Positions 1-12,196 are shown, numbered from the stretch's first letter. The stretch is DNA of 31,532 bases from Fragilaria radians (GCA_900642245.1 CAAAJI010000073.1:1-31532); one strand, 5' to 3'. Notes: a model not told the origin generated them from the sequence alone. Numbers and translations are program-made.

Positions 1-2753
1 AGATTCCCCACCATATAATTACGTGTAAATGACGCGTCGTATCGTTGAGGTGTCGCATCTTGTTTTGATACATTTTGATCCATACGAGGTGGCGTCATTT
101 GCCAATACGTCTTGGTACCTCGTATTTCGGTTGCCAAGAGAAGTCTCATAAAGTCACGTACTTCTACCGAAACGTCGGTTTCCAACATATTACTTTTTAC
201 TAACGTCCAAAGATACGCTCCATAATACCCATTGATTGCTTCACTGGTGCTCTCTTGAGATTTTCCATTCCCCTGCTGGAATAGTCCAGCAGCAAATGAA
301 TGTCCGTCGTACCATGACTTGTACCTAGTGAATGGAAAAAAGACACCGTCATCAACGATGGAGGAATCGATGTTACCCACGTAGGCAATGTCGTAGAGTA
401 AACTATCTACTTGCGTTTTATATTGCTTGACGAATGTGGCATTCAGATGGCCCAAAATCGCAGCTGCATAAAGAATGTACCTGAAAAGGAATTTTTGGTA
501 AGAGGACTATTCAAGAACTCCATACATTGAAAAACAACATTCTTAACGTACCCATAATGAAAGTGATGATCGTTATAGCGTCCATTTCCAAAGTCTTCAT
601 CTGAATTAAGTAATCCATTTTTGGACACAATACCACCAAACTTTGCATCATAGACTAGCTCGTCTTCTATCTTTCCATCGAATAGATCTGCAAGAGAGTT
701 GTATAGAATCTTGGTAATTTCGTTTCCACTTTGAGACGTAACGTTGGCTTCCTTGGCGATGACTTGAGAAATGTGAGCCAACTGCGCCAACCTAGCGACT
801 TGTTTCCCATATCCATATATATTAAGTGTTTTTGTCGTAAGAAACAGGTATTTATCAGTTTCGATACTTTCTTGGATATGACGAATAACGGCGTCATTAA
901 AATTCCAGTCAGAGGAAACATCAAATTGAGTATCTGTTAGGACCTCATCGTAGGACCATGTAGTCCCCACAACTGGAATCATCTTTCCTTTGATACACCA
1001 ATATTGAAGATCGAATACTTTATCTGTTAGGATATAATCGGAATCCAATACGTCAGCATGATGAGGAAGTCCAAGCATCAAAAGATCGAGTCGTTCTTTT
1101 GTGCTGGGACTCATCTTTTGCGTTTCATATTGAAAACGAATGGTTCCAATACTTCGTTTTCTGGCTGTATTTGAGCTAGAGGATGACGAAATTCCTTTCA
1201 CAGTCTTCCATGTACTAGAACTGGTGGACGGAACAACGTTGGCCTCACTGAATTCCCAGCTCACTTTACCTCCAATTGGGTAAACCCCGGAATGATAGAC
1301 TAACGTTTTGAATCCTGTTGACTGAAAGACTTGCATCAGGTCAGTTGAGGCATCGTTCACTTTAGCTTTCCCATTCGGCGAGATACTCGTAGGGGGGATC
1401 AAAGCAAAGCGGAGAACACCCGAGAAGCTCGTAGCTGCTACTATTTGTGTACGGATTCGAGAATCAAAGGAGAACTCAATAGTTTCAGATGCAAATACGA
1501 TCCATTTTTTATTTTCTTGAGTAACTATAAGGAATCGTTGGCCCTTTAGAGAAAGAATTGGTGTTGAAGTGACCTGCATATTGCATCAGTTCAAAATTGA
1601 AATTTTTTTGTCAACGAAAGTTTTCACTTCAACGTACCGATGTTGGAAAGCATGGACCCCACTTGGAAGTCACACTGTTTCCACTTTCTGAGTCATCCAT
1701 ATTGACAGCGCTAACATCGAGAGAGCAAAATATTTTTTCAAACGTGGATAGAGCCTTAATAACAGGTCTTGATTTCACATATTTTGTTGTTACGTATGGC
1801 ATCCCATGGACTAGATATGTCTCCCAATAACTTTCACTTTCATTTTCATTCGTACGGAATCGTAATGTGACGCTAAGAGGATCAAATTTGGTAACATGAC
1901 GTTTGTAAGGCGTGTCGACTGACCCGAGAGTCAAATCTGGTTCAAATACATCTCTTATGGAAATGTTATCCATCATCCGTCTCATCGCAGGATAGGAAAT
2001 TTGTAGGAGAGAGTTAGACCATTTGAATGCATAGGGATAGGTAACAATGGGATACGACAATCCCAGTGCATCCGGTGCCATAACAAGATTGGTCCAGAAT
2101 GCTCCAGTCGGAAATGGTACTTTTAGCAGTGGTATTTCATTCGAGGGAGATGTGGCTCCTTTGGATGTCGTAGCATCAAATAATAAATTTAGATCAAACA
2201 AATCCGGAAGGATTATCTTCGAGGCCGGATCGCCATAATCAGCCCTATCGACGATCGGGAAGGGCATACGAAAGATTGGAGCCAGCCCCCCATTATTTCC
2301 AATGCCATTCATAGAGACTCTCCGTTTTGGCTTTAGCACTACAATTAACATGATCATGAGAATCATCATAACCATAAATACAATGATCCTTAGGACACGT
2401 TGAGTTCCTTTTGCATCAAAGCATGAAAACGATGGAAGAGAACCACACCAGTTTGATGTTGTTGGTTTGTTAATGTGTTTCATTCTACCATTGGGTGCCA
2501 ACGTTTGAAGTTCGCCACCTCTTGGAATATCTATACCATTGCTTCTATCTCCATCTTTCCAAATTAACAATTGTGGTAAGTCACGGCTGCTACTATTGGG
2601 AGTTTCCCCTTCATTGTCTGTTCCAACTAAGAATTCACCAAACAAAATATCCGTTTCCGACACTTGAGGAGATGGTGGAGTTTCATCAACCGTCGTCGAT
2701 CCATACAAGTAATGATAGGTTGGCTTGGACGTTCCTTCTCGAAGTGGACCCAT
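1..2753 (-). CDS. GH81 endo-1,3-beta-glucanase, membrane-anchored, 3' end beyond window
   Basis: Hydrolyses internal beta-1,3-glucosidic bonds (family knowledge). Three exons are visible: 2753-1638, 1573-552 and 480-1, with the last running off the left edge, giving at least about 870 residues. The first ATG in the open frame is at 2753; the frame is open further upstream but only from non-ATG codons. The N-terminal ~118 residues are hydrophilic, followed by a transmembrane stretch at about residues 120-140 flanked by KPKRR, so this looks like a type II membrane protein. GH81 landmarks in order: PFPTGAFWTNL (about 213-223), YNDHHFHYGY across the exon 2/3 junction (the Asp is the expected general acid), then RYKSWYDGHSFAAG and the E-x3-E motif ESTSEA (235-254) in exon 3. 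Nothing visible is broken. A role in turnover of storage glucan (chrysolaminarin) or callose-like wall glucan is inference. Confidence 0.95.
481..551 (-). other. Intron 2 of the GH81 gene (71 nt, phase 2)
   Basis: The donor is GG|GTACGTTA and the acceptor TTCCTTTTCAG|GTACATTC, with a good pyrimidine tract. Splicing completes the diagnostic motif DHHFHYGY followed by ILYAAAI; without splicing the frame stops soon after. The two introns share the GTACGT donor, which gives a local consensus for judging other candidate introns. Confidence 0.92.
1574..1637 (-). other. Intron 1 of the GH81 gene (64 nt, phase 0)
   Basis: On the minus strand exon 1 ends ..CCAACATCG and the intron opens GTACGTTG. It closes ATATGCAG, and exon 2 continues GTCACTTC. 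Splicing joins the two frames without changing phase, and the downstream frame continues as GH81. Confidence 0.9.
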
Positions 2754-4739
2754 TGAATACTGCTGCGTAAGGTAGGAAGAGTAGAAGGAACAGAACTTTC
2801 TTGATGCAGCAGAGAAAAGCAGAGGCACAAATATCAGTTGTCGTCGATCGACTTTCGTACTTGAACAATATTTGGACTACATATAGATAGAGATACACAA
2901 AATACTCGTCAGTGTTTCCTACCCCAAAATTAGGCTCTTTATTTTTTTAAGAGTGTTACAAGGGGGTGTAAAGTAAAAACGAGAACAGAAATGCATGAGA
3001 ACCGTAGTGAATGCAGTAGCCAGAAAATTCATTTACTTTAAACACCAATACAATGAATAGATGTCAAATAGAGATAAAACATCAAATACAAACACATCCA
3101 TCTGATGAGGGAATTTTCAGCTTCCAGCCGACAAAGAAGCAATAAAGTCTTGTTTTCATCTTTGAATGCAGCTCCAAGTTGCCTCTTCCTTAAAGTGTCA
3201 GTGATGATCTAAATGCTGCCAACCAGATACCGGGAAAGTACCACGGCTTACTTGTTCTTGGTCAAGCCATATCCGAACTGACTGACATATCACAGTCAAT
3301 AAATTGAAGAATACAGCTTAATCAAATATTTTGAAAGTTTCAGAGAACAAATCACTCAATAAGGTGCATTGGAAAACGAATAAAAGTTGCAATGATTCAT
3401 ATGATGCGAATCTTGCTAGACTCAAACTCTATTTTTGATATGTATACAATATCCAATTTCAAGCTTGCACGGAAACCTAACGCTCTTTCTGTTTTCTTTT
3501 TTTCAATATAGAAAGCTAAAGTTACATTGTTTTAGAGATACAAACATTCTTCAAAAATAAATCTTGGCTAGGTGGAGAAACCAGAACACCTCAAGTTGAA
3601 ATTCTTCAAAAATTCATTCAATATATTCTGAAAAAAACCAAAAGCTTAAGCATGACCTTGGGGGCAAGTATCATATCTTGAAGTATCAATTAAGTAGAAA
3701 ATTGGGGTAAACAACGTATCTTGTCATATAATTTAGCCAGAAAATATTCTATATACAGACACCTCTCTGATGATAAGAAATGATCAGGCTATAGAGCAAT
3801 CACTAGGCTATGACATGTATCTGTGTATCGGGGAGATATGTTCCTTTTTATGACAACAAAATACAGAGACTCTAAAAATATTTCTAAAGAAGAATTGAAT
3901 GATTATCTTTACAAATGGGGGGTTGTGCAATACTTTCCAGGAGAGATAAAACAGTTTTGTCAAAGTTACTATGTCTCATCCATACAGTGCACTTGTTTGC
4001 AATAGAATTATCCTGCATGTACTTCAATATTCGGTATGGCCCCACTCAGAGATTCCAAAGAAAGGATGTGGTATTCCATAGTTTGCATAGTCATGAATGA
4101 TCCATTGTCTGTTGAATAGAGCTATTCAGATTTTCTCTCAGCAAGCACTGTTCAAAGTAAAGAAGTGAATGTGCTACAACATATACGAGTACGACAATAG
4201 TGATCTTCAAGAATACAAAACATTTCATGACCACATTCATTAATCTCTCATTTATAATTGAAGCAGAATGCCAAGACAAATTTCCTATTTGTATTGATAT
4301 TACTAGATTGTTTCATTAGAATTTTGACATGACTGATTCATAATTCTTGATCATCGTCTAATTTTGTTTTCCAATCTTGATCCTACAAGGTACCGTCGAT
4401 ACAATAGGTGTATTCATCAGCGCTGAAGTAGCATGATGTGAGCTTTCTGGCAAGTTCTCAGCTTCTGGCATTTTCACTCAATTTGTTTTCTATTTTTCAA
4501 TCTGTGTGTCGATATCTTGATGCGGCATTACGAATTACATTCTTAAAGAACTATACGTTTTGATTCAGTGATAGATTATGCAGAGAATGTGCCAGTAAGC
4601 AACGCTTTTTTAATGATAATATAATCAGACTAGATCAAAATTTACCATTCCTTTAATAATGCTGATGATCGTCAGGTCATTAATTCGAATATCGTATTTG
4701 CATGACACAATCGCTGTCCAAAAAGTGTGGTAGGCAATA
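2754..4739. other. Intergenic spacer, no supported gene
   Basis: AT-rich spacer containing the presumed promoter of the GH81 gene at its left end. Only short open frames occur, with no recognisable domain and no match to the other genes of the window. No RNA gene or transposon ends were seen. Confidence 0.6.
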
Positions 4740-5380
4740 AATTATTGCTGAAATCAGTGTTACTGGCGCAATACTAAAGAATCTTTACACATGATGCTTT
4801 CTATATAAGGGTTGACGTAAGTGACATCATGCTATGAAATGAAACATAGATTTGCAATTGCGAAAGCGTGTGTCAGGCGTACATAGCAACACTGTTACTC
4901 AGTGCACACAAACCTGTTGAAAAAGTAGACTACCAACTTAGCTGTACACACACTTTACGGAATGTTGAGAATAGTTAATACAAAAAGTTGCATACTTAAG
5001 AAAACTCCAAAAATCGTCATTGATGAGAAAATTTTCTTAAGTAACCAATATAGGTTACTCCGATGTCGTTTCGTGAATCTTCTTCTCCGTTAGAATAAAA
5101 TGAATGAAAGGTACAGAACAAATTTACTAATGTATTGGCTAGATTGCCCTTCGGATTGTTTGTGAGCCCCCATAATGTCGTAAGCAATACGTTAAGGTTC
5201 CCAATGATATAATTAAATTTTCTCGCCTTAACCAAAATTGAATGAAATGGAAAATCAATTTTGGATTTCGCTTGAGAATTTCTTCTCCTACACATATTGT
5301 GTGTCACGTTTCAAAGAACAGTCCCGAGTCAATCATCAATATCAGGCACTTAACTCAATAATTTTCTTCTTGTCAAGAAA
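4740..5380 (+). repeat. Duplicated upstream region of family copy A (matches 12197-12862)
   Basis: Reads collinearly with the DNA before copy B. Shared blocks include GCTGAAA..GT..CTGG[CT]GCAATAC, TTTGCAATTGCGAAA, a CACTTAAGAAA-like block, ATCGTCATTGAT and TGTCGTTTCGTGAATCTTCTT. Similarity continues into the coding region and about 80 bp past the stop codon (TCAGAGAGTTAAT), so A and B derive from a duplication larger than the gene. Confidence 0.8.
5063..5098 (+). other. Upstream mini-ORF of copy A (MSFRESS...)
   Basis: Eleven codons from ATG to TAA, ending 282 bp before the main ATG. It belongs to a set of four (also 12572, 19514, 23646) that all begin MS[FYL]RES. Differences among the four fall largely at third codon positions (TCG/TCG/TCC/TCT, CGT/CGT/CGT/CGG, TCT/TCT/TCC/TCG), as expected for translated sequence. 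It may be an upstream ORF or a remnant of a first exon; translation is not shown by the sequence. Confidence 0.45.
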
Positions 5381-6169
5381 ATGAACGAGTCGGAAAGTTG
5401 GCTCTTATTCAAGAAAGTTCCACCAATTACATTGCTACCCGTGCCCAATATGCATGGTTTCCTAGAGCACCACAAGCAAAAGAGTCACCGTTTACCTTGC
5501 GAAATATTACCAGTAAGGGTTAAGGAAATCCTAGTAAAGTCAAATGCTGATAATCATAATTGTTGGAGAAAACTGTGGAAAAAAGCAGTTGCTAGAAGTC
5601 CTCAATTAAGAATTAATCGATTTTCTCGACTGGAAAGCGGCGCAACTCAGAATAGTTTCCCTGGAAATTCTCGCAAGAACAAAGAACGAAATACCGTTTC
5701 AACTGACGTCAACAGATCTTTAGCCGCATATGAAGGCAATATAAGTTTCGAGAGGAGATGCAGAAGAAGTCGTCAGAGAGATCAATTTGATCAATATCAA
5801 TTCGAAAAGTTTCCAGAATCGAGTAACCTGAAGGAATGTTCCTTTAGAAATCAATTTCCTGTATTTCATTCCTCGTCCTCATCTAACTATGCTATGGATT
5901 CTATTACTAACTTTTTTGATGAACATTGTTCACTATTAAGCTTGATTGAGGATCGGGCTTGCATCGCGGAGTTTGCTCAATTAGAAATCAAGCAAGGGAA
6001 GGCTAAAGTTGTTTACAAGCAAGCTAGTAGCTTAAACAGAAGAGCCCGAAGAGAGAACATTGAACTTTTAGGGGCTCAAGCTTCTGGTGAAAACTTATTT
6101 GCCACTGCATGGAATGACTCAGAACGTTCACTTTTACCCGGTCACGGTCTAGTTAGCAAAGCAGCATAA
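5381..6169 (+). CDS. FAQL-family protein, copy A (262 aa), function unknown
   Basis: I do not recognise a known domain. The protein is basic and Ser/Arg-rich, with no signal peptide or transmembrane segment. Blocks shared with its paralogs: an N-terminal block LFKKVPPITLLPVPN (residues 9-23); NRFSRLES (79-86); ISFERRCRR (121-129); an acidic run with SLLSLIED (184-191); the core FAQLEIKQGKAKVVYK (198-213); and a C-terminal part ending LVSKAA. The frame is uninterrupted and has no introns. The start is the first ATG and aligns with the starts of copies B and C. It is closest to copy B, including flanking DNA. Lack of membrane segments and high basic content suggest a soluble, possibly nuclear protein; that is inference. 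Confidence 0.8.
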   Translation: MNESESWLLFKKVPPITLLPVPNMHGFLEHHKQKSHRLPCEILPVRVKEILVKSNADNHNCWRKLWKKAVARSPQLRINRFSRLESGATQNSFPGNSRKNKERNTVSTDVNRSLAAYEGNISFERRCRRSRQRDQFDQYQFEKFPESSNLKECSFRNQFPVFHSSSSSNYAMDSITNFFDEHCSLLSLIEDRACIAEFAQLEIKQGKAKVVYKQASSLNRRARRENIELLGAQASGENLFATAWNDSERSLLPGHGLVSKAA

Positions 6170-7842
6170 GGGTTATCAAACATGCCGACCTTTTTATCCT
6201 AAATTGTTGACTTGTACTCAGAGAGTTAATATCTTTAACAAAGTATAAACGTCAAATGAATCAAACTGATAAGGACCTTGTAATGTAACTCAATTTATGC
6301 ACCTTTTTGTCCTCTCAGGTAAAAACGCATTTCTCAATGATAGGAAAACTAAGTTTGAATTTGCCCTTTATTTACCTCCACAATTCACAATGTCATTATA
6401 CTCAGTGATTATTAATTAAATCACTGCTGAGGAAAAATCCATTCATCAAGTCAGAAATATATCTATTGGAGAGATCTCCCTCACGTTCAATTCTTTTAGT
6501 TTTTATTCGTTTAGGTCATTCATTAGGGATATTAGGAAATTCAAGATTGTGTGAGTCATCGATTAAGTAACGATTAGTTTGAGTAAACACAACTTTTTAG
6601 TGCAACTTTTGTTGAACTTCATCACTCAAGTGCTTAGATTCAATTGAATAGATGACTTGCTAACATATATCCCATAAGATACTTATCCCCCCTCCAGTAT
6701 TTCAATTGTCATTACGCTCAATGATGATTCCCCTTATTTTTCCCCTAACGGAAATTGAAAAATGGATTCATAAAAGATCAATCAGGTAAACAAGATAAAC
6801 AATTGTGACCTGCCTTCACTGAAGGACCAAGAAGCTAATCCCTAGCACAATAGGTTGTAAACAATAACAGTTTCATAGCAAAATATAAACTAGGAGATGT
6901 GTGCATGTACCGGTGTAAGGAGACGTCCTGTCCCTTTAGTGCATAGTAAATAGTAGTTGATTCAAAATATTCTTATAATTCCTCCTGTAGCTATAGGTAG
7001 TTACAATTAAACTATCCTACTAAATTCTATCCCACGTTCAATTATGATAAATGATTCATAAGTTAAACTTAGTGAAGATTAAATATTGCTTATATATGGA
7101 AAGTATTATCATACAAGCCAGCAGCGTATCCAATCTATGACGGCTATAATAATGATCTATATTTAGATCTAATTACAGAGTTAGCTCTCTAATAGCAAAA
7201 GAGTCTAAAGGCTAAACTAACTTATCCTTATTGACCACCAGCTTGTCCTAATGAACAAGTTAAAGAGACTTGTCTAAACAGTTGGGAGCTTTAGAACAAG
7301 ATCAAATTCTTCAAGAGAGTTCACCAACATCTCTTGAGAAGGATCAAAAATGTCTCCCTGATAATAGATCTAAGTTTACACAAGCTTAATGAATAATGAA
7401 ATCTAATAGTAGATTATATTTTATCATTGTGCTATTTCTATATCTCACCGTAGAGCAAGTAGTTCTAGCGTGAAATAGTTTTTTTCACAATCCTAGTAAT
7501 ACTTTAAAGTGCCTTGGCTACATGTAAAAACTTCCAGATATTCCCATTATAATTAATTCCCTATAGCTTTAGCTATTGTAAAATTCCCATACATGCGATA
7601 AAGGAAGCACCCTTAAGACAACGTTAGCAGTGCGGGATGTGAGAGTTGTAAGCCCAATCAGTATCACACTAAGCATTCACACAATTGAATATGGAATAAA
7701 ACACAAGTTTATTGGTCAATTGTAAGCTAATGTTACCAACAGGATAAATCAGGCCCCTGACAGACATCTGCAGTGCAATGAACTAGACTAGAGTTGCTGC
7801 AAAAGTGATTGCTTAATCGTATAGAAACATTCCTGTGATTTA
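6170..7842. other. Spacer after copy A, no supported gene
   Basis: The first ~80 bp match the DNA after copy B (15830-15910). The rest is AT-rich with only short open frames. A weak direct similarity exists between about 6375-6450 and 6690-6785 (CCTCCA..CAATGTCATTA..CTCA..GAT-like), too poor to call a repeat family. Confidence 0.5.
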
Positions 7843-8158
7843 AAATGTAGTAATGAATTCAAATAGTAGCTCAAATGACTTAACTAGAGAAGGTGAATAC
7901 AGAAGTTATGGAATATCAGGTAAGCAGCATTGCAAGGCGTTCTCTATCAGGCGGATGTATAAATCCATGAGAGAGCTTGCAAAGATTCCATGTATATCAT
8001 CGGCGTCTTTCCAAACAAAGAACAGTAACTGGCTAGATTGAGCATGGAAGAATACGGCATTCTCATATTTGCGCAGAGTGGCAATTAATAAGGAAGCCAA
8101 AAGGAAAGAGCAATCAAGCAGCCTCAAAATAGAAATCGTCCATGATGCTGCAGATTAA
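7843..8158 (+). repeat. Copy of gene X upstream region (matches about 16800-17115)
   Basis: Collinear blocks are shared with the DNA just before intact gene X: GT[AG]GTAATGAA..CAA, ATGACTT, AAGCA[GA]CATT..GTTCTC, AAAGAA[CT]AGTAAC, CATTCTCATATTT, and GAAATGG-like..GTCCATG..TGATGC..GCAGATT. It marks the left part of the decayed duplicon that contains psiX1 and copy B. Confidence 0.7.
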
Positions 8159-9655
8159 GTATGGAGTTAAAAGATAGTCTGTCTGTATGATTGCAAAAAT
8201 GTTGTCAAGATATTTTTTCAGAGTGTTGATGCTAGGGTGTCGAGTACCAGCTGTATTGCTTGTACTTAGTCTTGAGAAATATTCGAAATTTGATTTTGTT
8301 CTTCATTGATCAACAAAATTTAAACCACAAATTGACAACCGAAGCAAAATATGGCCTTTGGAATACCCAGATCATAAAATGATTTAGGAATATATCTTAG
8401 CAAACATTGCAACCTGCTTACTTGGACGAAAGAAACTTTTGTCTAGCACATCTACTTCTTCCCCTGTGATCCCATCATCGACATTTGTACCCTCACCTAT
8501 CACAACGAAGAAAGCTGAAAGCGAGATAATTGTCAAATATGATTTTAGGTTGGGTGAAAATCTTCCTGTAAAAGGAGCACAGCAATCGTTTCAGCCAAAT
8601 CGCGAGGTTCATCACGCTGTTAAATACTCGATGGTCTCTGACTCCAGCCTAAGTTTCTCACAGCTAAATTCATGATTTGAGAGCGATAGGATCACCGACA
8701 TCAATGCTAACTACCAAGAAATTTAGTCCCATAATCCCAAATCGTTTCTCCCGCTGCTCGAAAAAGAATTAAATTCAATTTAAAATGAATTATTGGGTCT
8801 AAAATTTAAACTAATATTTTTTATCCACCACTACTGTTCAAGTGGTACAAGGTTGACTTCTGTCCATAGAAATTCAAGATTAGTAATGGTTGCTCAAAGC
8901 AGCTGTGAAAAGTGTGTATTGGCTTTGTCAAGTGTCAAAGCCTTCCCTAAATCTAAAGACATCCATTCCAATAAGAAGGGAGAATAATTCTACTATAGAA
9001 TTGTAATTATTTTTAGTTTTGAAAGAAATTTTTAGCATCTAAGGTATCTTGATCCTCAAATACATTATGTGTATTGCTGCAAGTATGCATGATATAAAAT
9101 TTGTCATCATGCATATGTAGATCATGGAACTTGTAAAACAGAAATGGACATTACACACTTTTTATCTGGCCAAAGCTACAATACCTTAAGGAAAGTGGTA
9201 TTAGTAGTGTCAATTTGCCAAGCCGTTAAGCTACAGAGAAAATAGTAATTGACATTTCTAAAAGAATGACTAAAGTCAACCCTCTTTGTTCCATAAGTGA
9301 CTAAGGAAAATGTAAAGCCTAAATATAAATATATATATATATTTACATTATAAACAAATCTAATAACTATGTCAAATTTCATTAGAAACTGCTGTCATTT
9401 TTTTCATGTTACCATATAAGATATACCTATCACGAGTAATAGGAGATATTGGCACAATAAATCCGCTTCCTAATCGTGATTTTCAACGTTTAATTATACA
9501 GAACAATAGAAATTTCATTTTGCATCATAGCTTTTCAGCAACTCTTCTTTAAACAAGATCAATAGACTTTGTCAGTGATGTAAAAATGTAACGTTACATT
9601 AGTCATCCCTAACTTATGCACTCCTGGCACTGCATATTTCGTAACCAAAGGAAGG
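8159..9655. other. About 1.5 kb segment with no counterpart upstream of intact gene X
   Basis: In the intact duplicon the block ending at 17115 is followed within about 20 bp by GGAATCAGGG. Here the corresponding blocks (8158 and about 9656) are about 1.5 kb apart. The segment contains only short frames, the longest lacking an early ATG (8439-8675, Ser/Pro/Thr-rich), and an AT dinucleotide run near 9330. No transposon ends or target duplication were identified. It is either an insertion here or a deletion in the other duplicon. Confidence 0.5.
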
Positions 9656-9745
9656 AATCAGGAATTTCAAAATTTCGGAATATCGTTAATTGAATGCGTC
9701 CAAAGAAGATATCATACAACCCAAGAATTTGTTAAGTTAGCCACC

Positions 9746-9850
9746 ATGCCAATGGAAGGAATTGTTGTCGCAATATGGTCCTCTTGAATTGTGGAAAGTT
9801 ATTCGCCACTATCTCACTTCCAGACTGACACGCCGTCTCAACAAAATCAC
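9746..9850 (+). pseudogene. psiX1: N-terminal fragment of a gene X copy
   Basis: Starts CCACCATGCCAATGG, like intact gene X (CCGCCATGCCAATGG), and encodes MPMEGIVVAIWSS, then a TGA where gene X has GGA (Gly14). It continues IVESYSPLSHFQTDTPSQ, against IVEGYSLLSHFQTETSSQ in gene X. Similarity ends at about 9850. The nonsense codon plus loss of the rest of the gene make this a pseudogene. The upstream DNA from about 9656 (GGAATCAGGA..TTTCGGAAT..GTTAAT) also matches gene X's leader. Confidence 0.88.
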
Positions 9851-10049
9851 GACACAGCTGCCCTCCGAAAGGAGTGAAAGGTATGCACAATAACTGATAG
9901 GCTGGTTAATTCACGTTAGAAAAAGATTGTAACTTATTTCCATAACTAACTTTACTAATCTGATTCGGTCATATTCCCAATTCAGTTGTACCAAAATAGA
10001 CTTGTGTAGAGACTCTGAAAGGGAATTTAAAACCGACATTATGAGAAAT

Positions 10050-11760
10050 ATACATTACTCCCGACACCTTCCACTACTTAATTCCATCACTACCCGTGTC
10101 TTCACCGCAAAACATCTTGACATGTTTGTTATGTGCGACGCTACTCAAGTTTTTGGTTATGATTCACTGCAATTATTTTCCGAACGAATCTACTCCACTA
10201 TCGCTAAAGCGTTTTGTTTAAACACTCTCAAATAAAGCTACTTAACTTATATGTACCGCCTTTGAACACCAGCACTCTAATTGCTGATTATATCCTTTGC
10301 GCCTCTATTGTCCAGTTTACGTGTTATTGGTAACTTGGCTCTCAATATGACTGATTCAAAAACCTTTTGACAAATAGCATTCCTTGAACGCAGTGATGCG
10401 GCTGCCAACTCTGCTTTCCTCACCAACAACGCAACGCATTCCTGCATCTTACTCTTAGCACTAACAGGAGCTGTGTTCAAAAAGGCTCCTAATCCGTTCA
10501 CACTAATTTGTTTCCCTTAATTCTTCGCATAACCAGAATCAAAATTGCTCTCTATCTAAAAGCATATCTTGATGTTGACCATTCAAAATACCTTCTGGCT
10601 AATCCCCTTCTTCTAGTACTCAAGCTGCACAGCATCACTGCATTCAACGCTTCACATGTGATTTGCGCGCACTTATAACAAATCTTGATAGTTCTCAAAC
10701 CAGATTTGTCTGCCATATCAGGACCTTTCCATTTTGTTTGATATTTCACACTACCTACTGCCGTTTGATTTCTCTTCAATTCATAACTTCCAATAATATT
10801 TTCCTCTTTTCCACCTTGAAATATTCTTCTCTTTATTGCCGGAATCATGTGTAAATCATCCACAACGGAGCATCTTTGTGGTTCTTTTCTCCTCAGTTTA
10901 TTCCATTTGACATTGTCACAATTGAAATATTTCTTTAAATAATCAAAGATCAATCCTCAGATCCCTTGCTGACAATTATTTATACTTCCACCCATGAAAG
11001 GTATAATGTCAATCAGTTCTCATCACAAATAAAAATGCATGCAGGGCTTCCCCCTGTATATAGTGCTTGCAATATTTCAGACCAAATGCACATGTGACTG
11101 CTTAAATCCATAGATGGTACCATTCAACGTAAAAATAACCCCCTTCCTTGTACTTTCACTATTGTCAATTGGCTTCCAAACACACTATTCTTCAACAGCT
11201 TTGATCAACTGTTCTCTTTCTGGTGTCTCATTGCTTGATCATATTTTTAAAGGTTTAGGTCATTGGACATGCTTTCATCAGCACCAATTAAGGTATTGTT
11301 ACCAGAAGTTGTGATTGATTCCTCCAGATATAAATCAAATACTTATACCTTGCTATACGAATGTCTGGCTAGTATTCTAGTGATTCATCCATTGTTTCCA
11401 GAAGGAGTTAAGCATCCATATTTGCTAATGTTCCTGCCTCATTCTTGTTCCCCATTGACTTGAATCCAGCTGGTTGCGTATCTTTCTTCTCTTCTTTATG
11501 CTAACATTGCGCAGCTCTGTGTCCTGTCTTTCCACGGTAAATGCAAATTTTACAATCGTTTTTCCTTGTTTTTACCTTCAGCTCTTTCAGAACCTGTATC
11601 CGGGCAATGATTGGTCACTCATTTTGACCCTTTGGCCTCTTGATTTGTCTGTAATGCTGTCCCAGCACATTTTCCAGATCCAACAAGGTAAGTTCACTTC
11701 CTTTGGCAATGCATGTAACATATCAATTAGGATTCCTTAAGCTCAAAGTCAAGTGCAATC
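10050..11760 (-). mobile_element. Degenerate Ty1/copia-type retrotransposon remnant
   Basis: Read on the minus strand, about 11740-11620 gives gag-like text (LLDLENVLGQHYRQIKRPKG) and 11554-11504 a zinc-knuckle-like CKIC-x7-H-x4-C. About 10760-10600 gives KCAQ-x-TCEA..LSTRRRGL, resembling the RT/RNase H connection. About 10500-10060 gives a copia RNase H C-terminus (KAELAAAS..LPITRKLDNRGAKDIISN, stop, SAGVQRRYI..), continuing to VE-stop-IRSEN. Family elements read DN[KQ]GA..NWS..R..[HY]I.V at this place. There are many stops and frameshifts, integrase and most of RT are missing, and no LTRs were found. It sits inside the lost body of psiX1. Confidence 0.7.
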
Positions 11761-12196
11761 GCAACAATGTCTATGTCCAAATCAAATGGAGTTGGGTGTG
11801 ATTCTGTTAGGTTGGGGTCCCTTACTTCATTGATTGCATCTACAAAACCTGCAAGATAACAGTATTCCATGAACTTCCTCCACCAAATTTAACATTTTTG
11901 ATGATCCCCATTGAATGTTGGAATGCTATGCGGACTCATCCTTATAAATCTTTGTTCACTTAAACATACTGTAAGCACATCATTGCAATCCTTATCTGTC
12001 ACTATCCTCAATTGTACTTTTAAATATGCTAGACAATTTCACTTCAGAGTAATATATATTAACTATAGGTTCTAACTCACTTTGCTACGTTGATTTACTA
12101 GTGCCACTAATTGACTCGTGTGGAGACAATGCTCGGAAATTCAAAAGCGACTGTATTAGGATTATACAACAACACTCCGGAAAAGGAATGCATGGA

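Noticed and set aside
8439..8675. Ser/Pro-rich 78-codon frame ending SDSSLSFSQLNS, faintly like the FAQL core
   Set aside because: No ATG near the start, and the nucleotide match to the core of copy D is close to chance by eye.
9325..9350. AT dinucleotide run
   Set aside because: Short simple sequence in AT-rich DNA with no sign of function.
10002..10235. Plus-strand open frame of 77 codons
   Set aside because: It lies antisense to the readable copia RNase H tail on the minus strand and starts without an ATG in good context, so it is a shadow.
11114..11740. Three overlapping plus-strand frames
   Set aside because: Antisense to the gag-like part of the copia remnant; hydrophobic nonsense with no domain.
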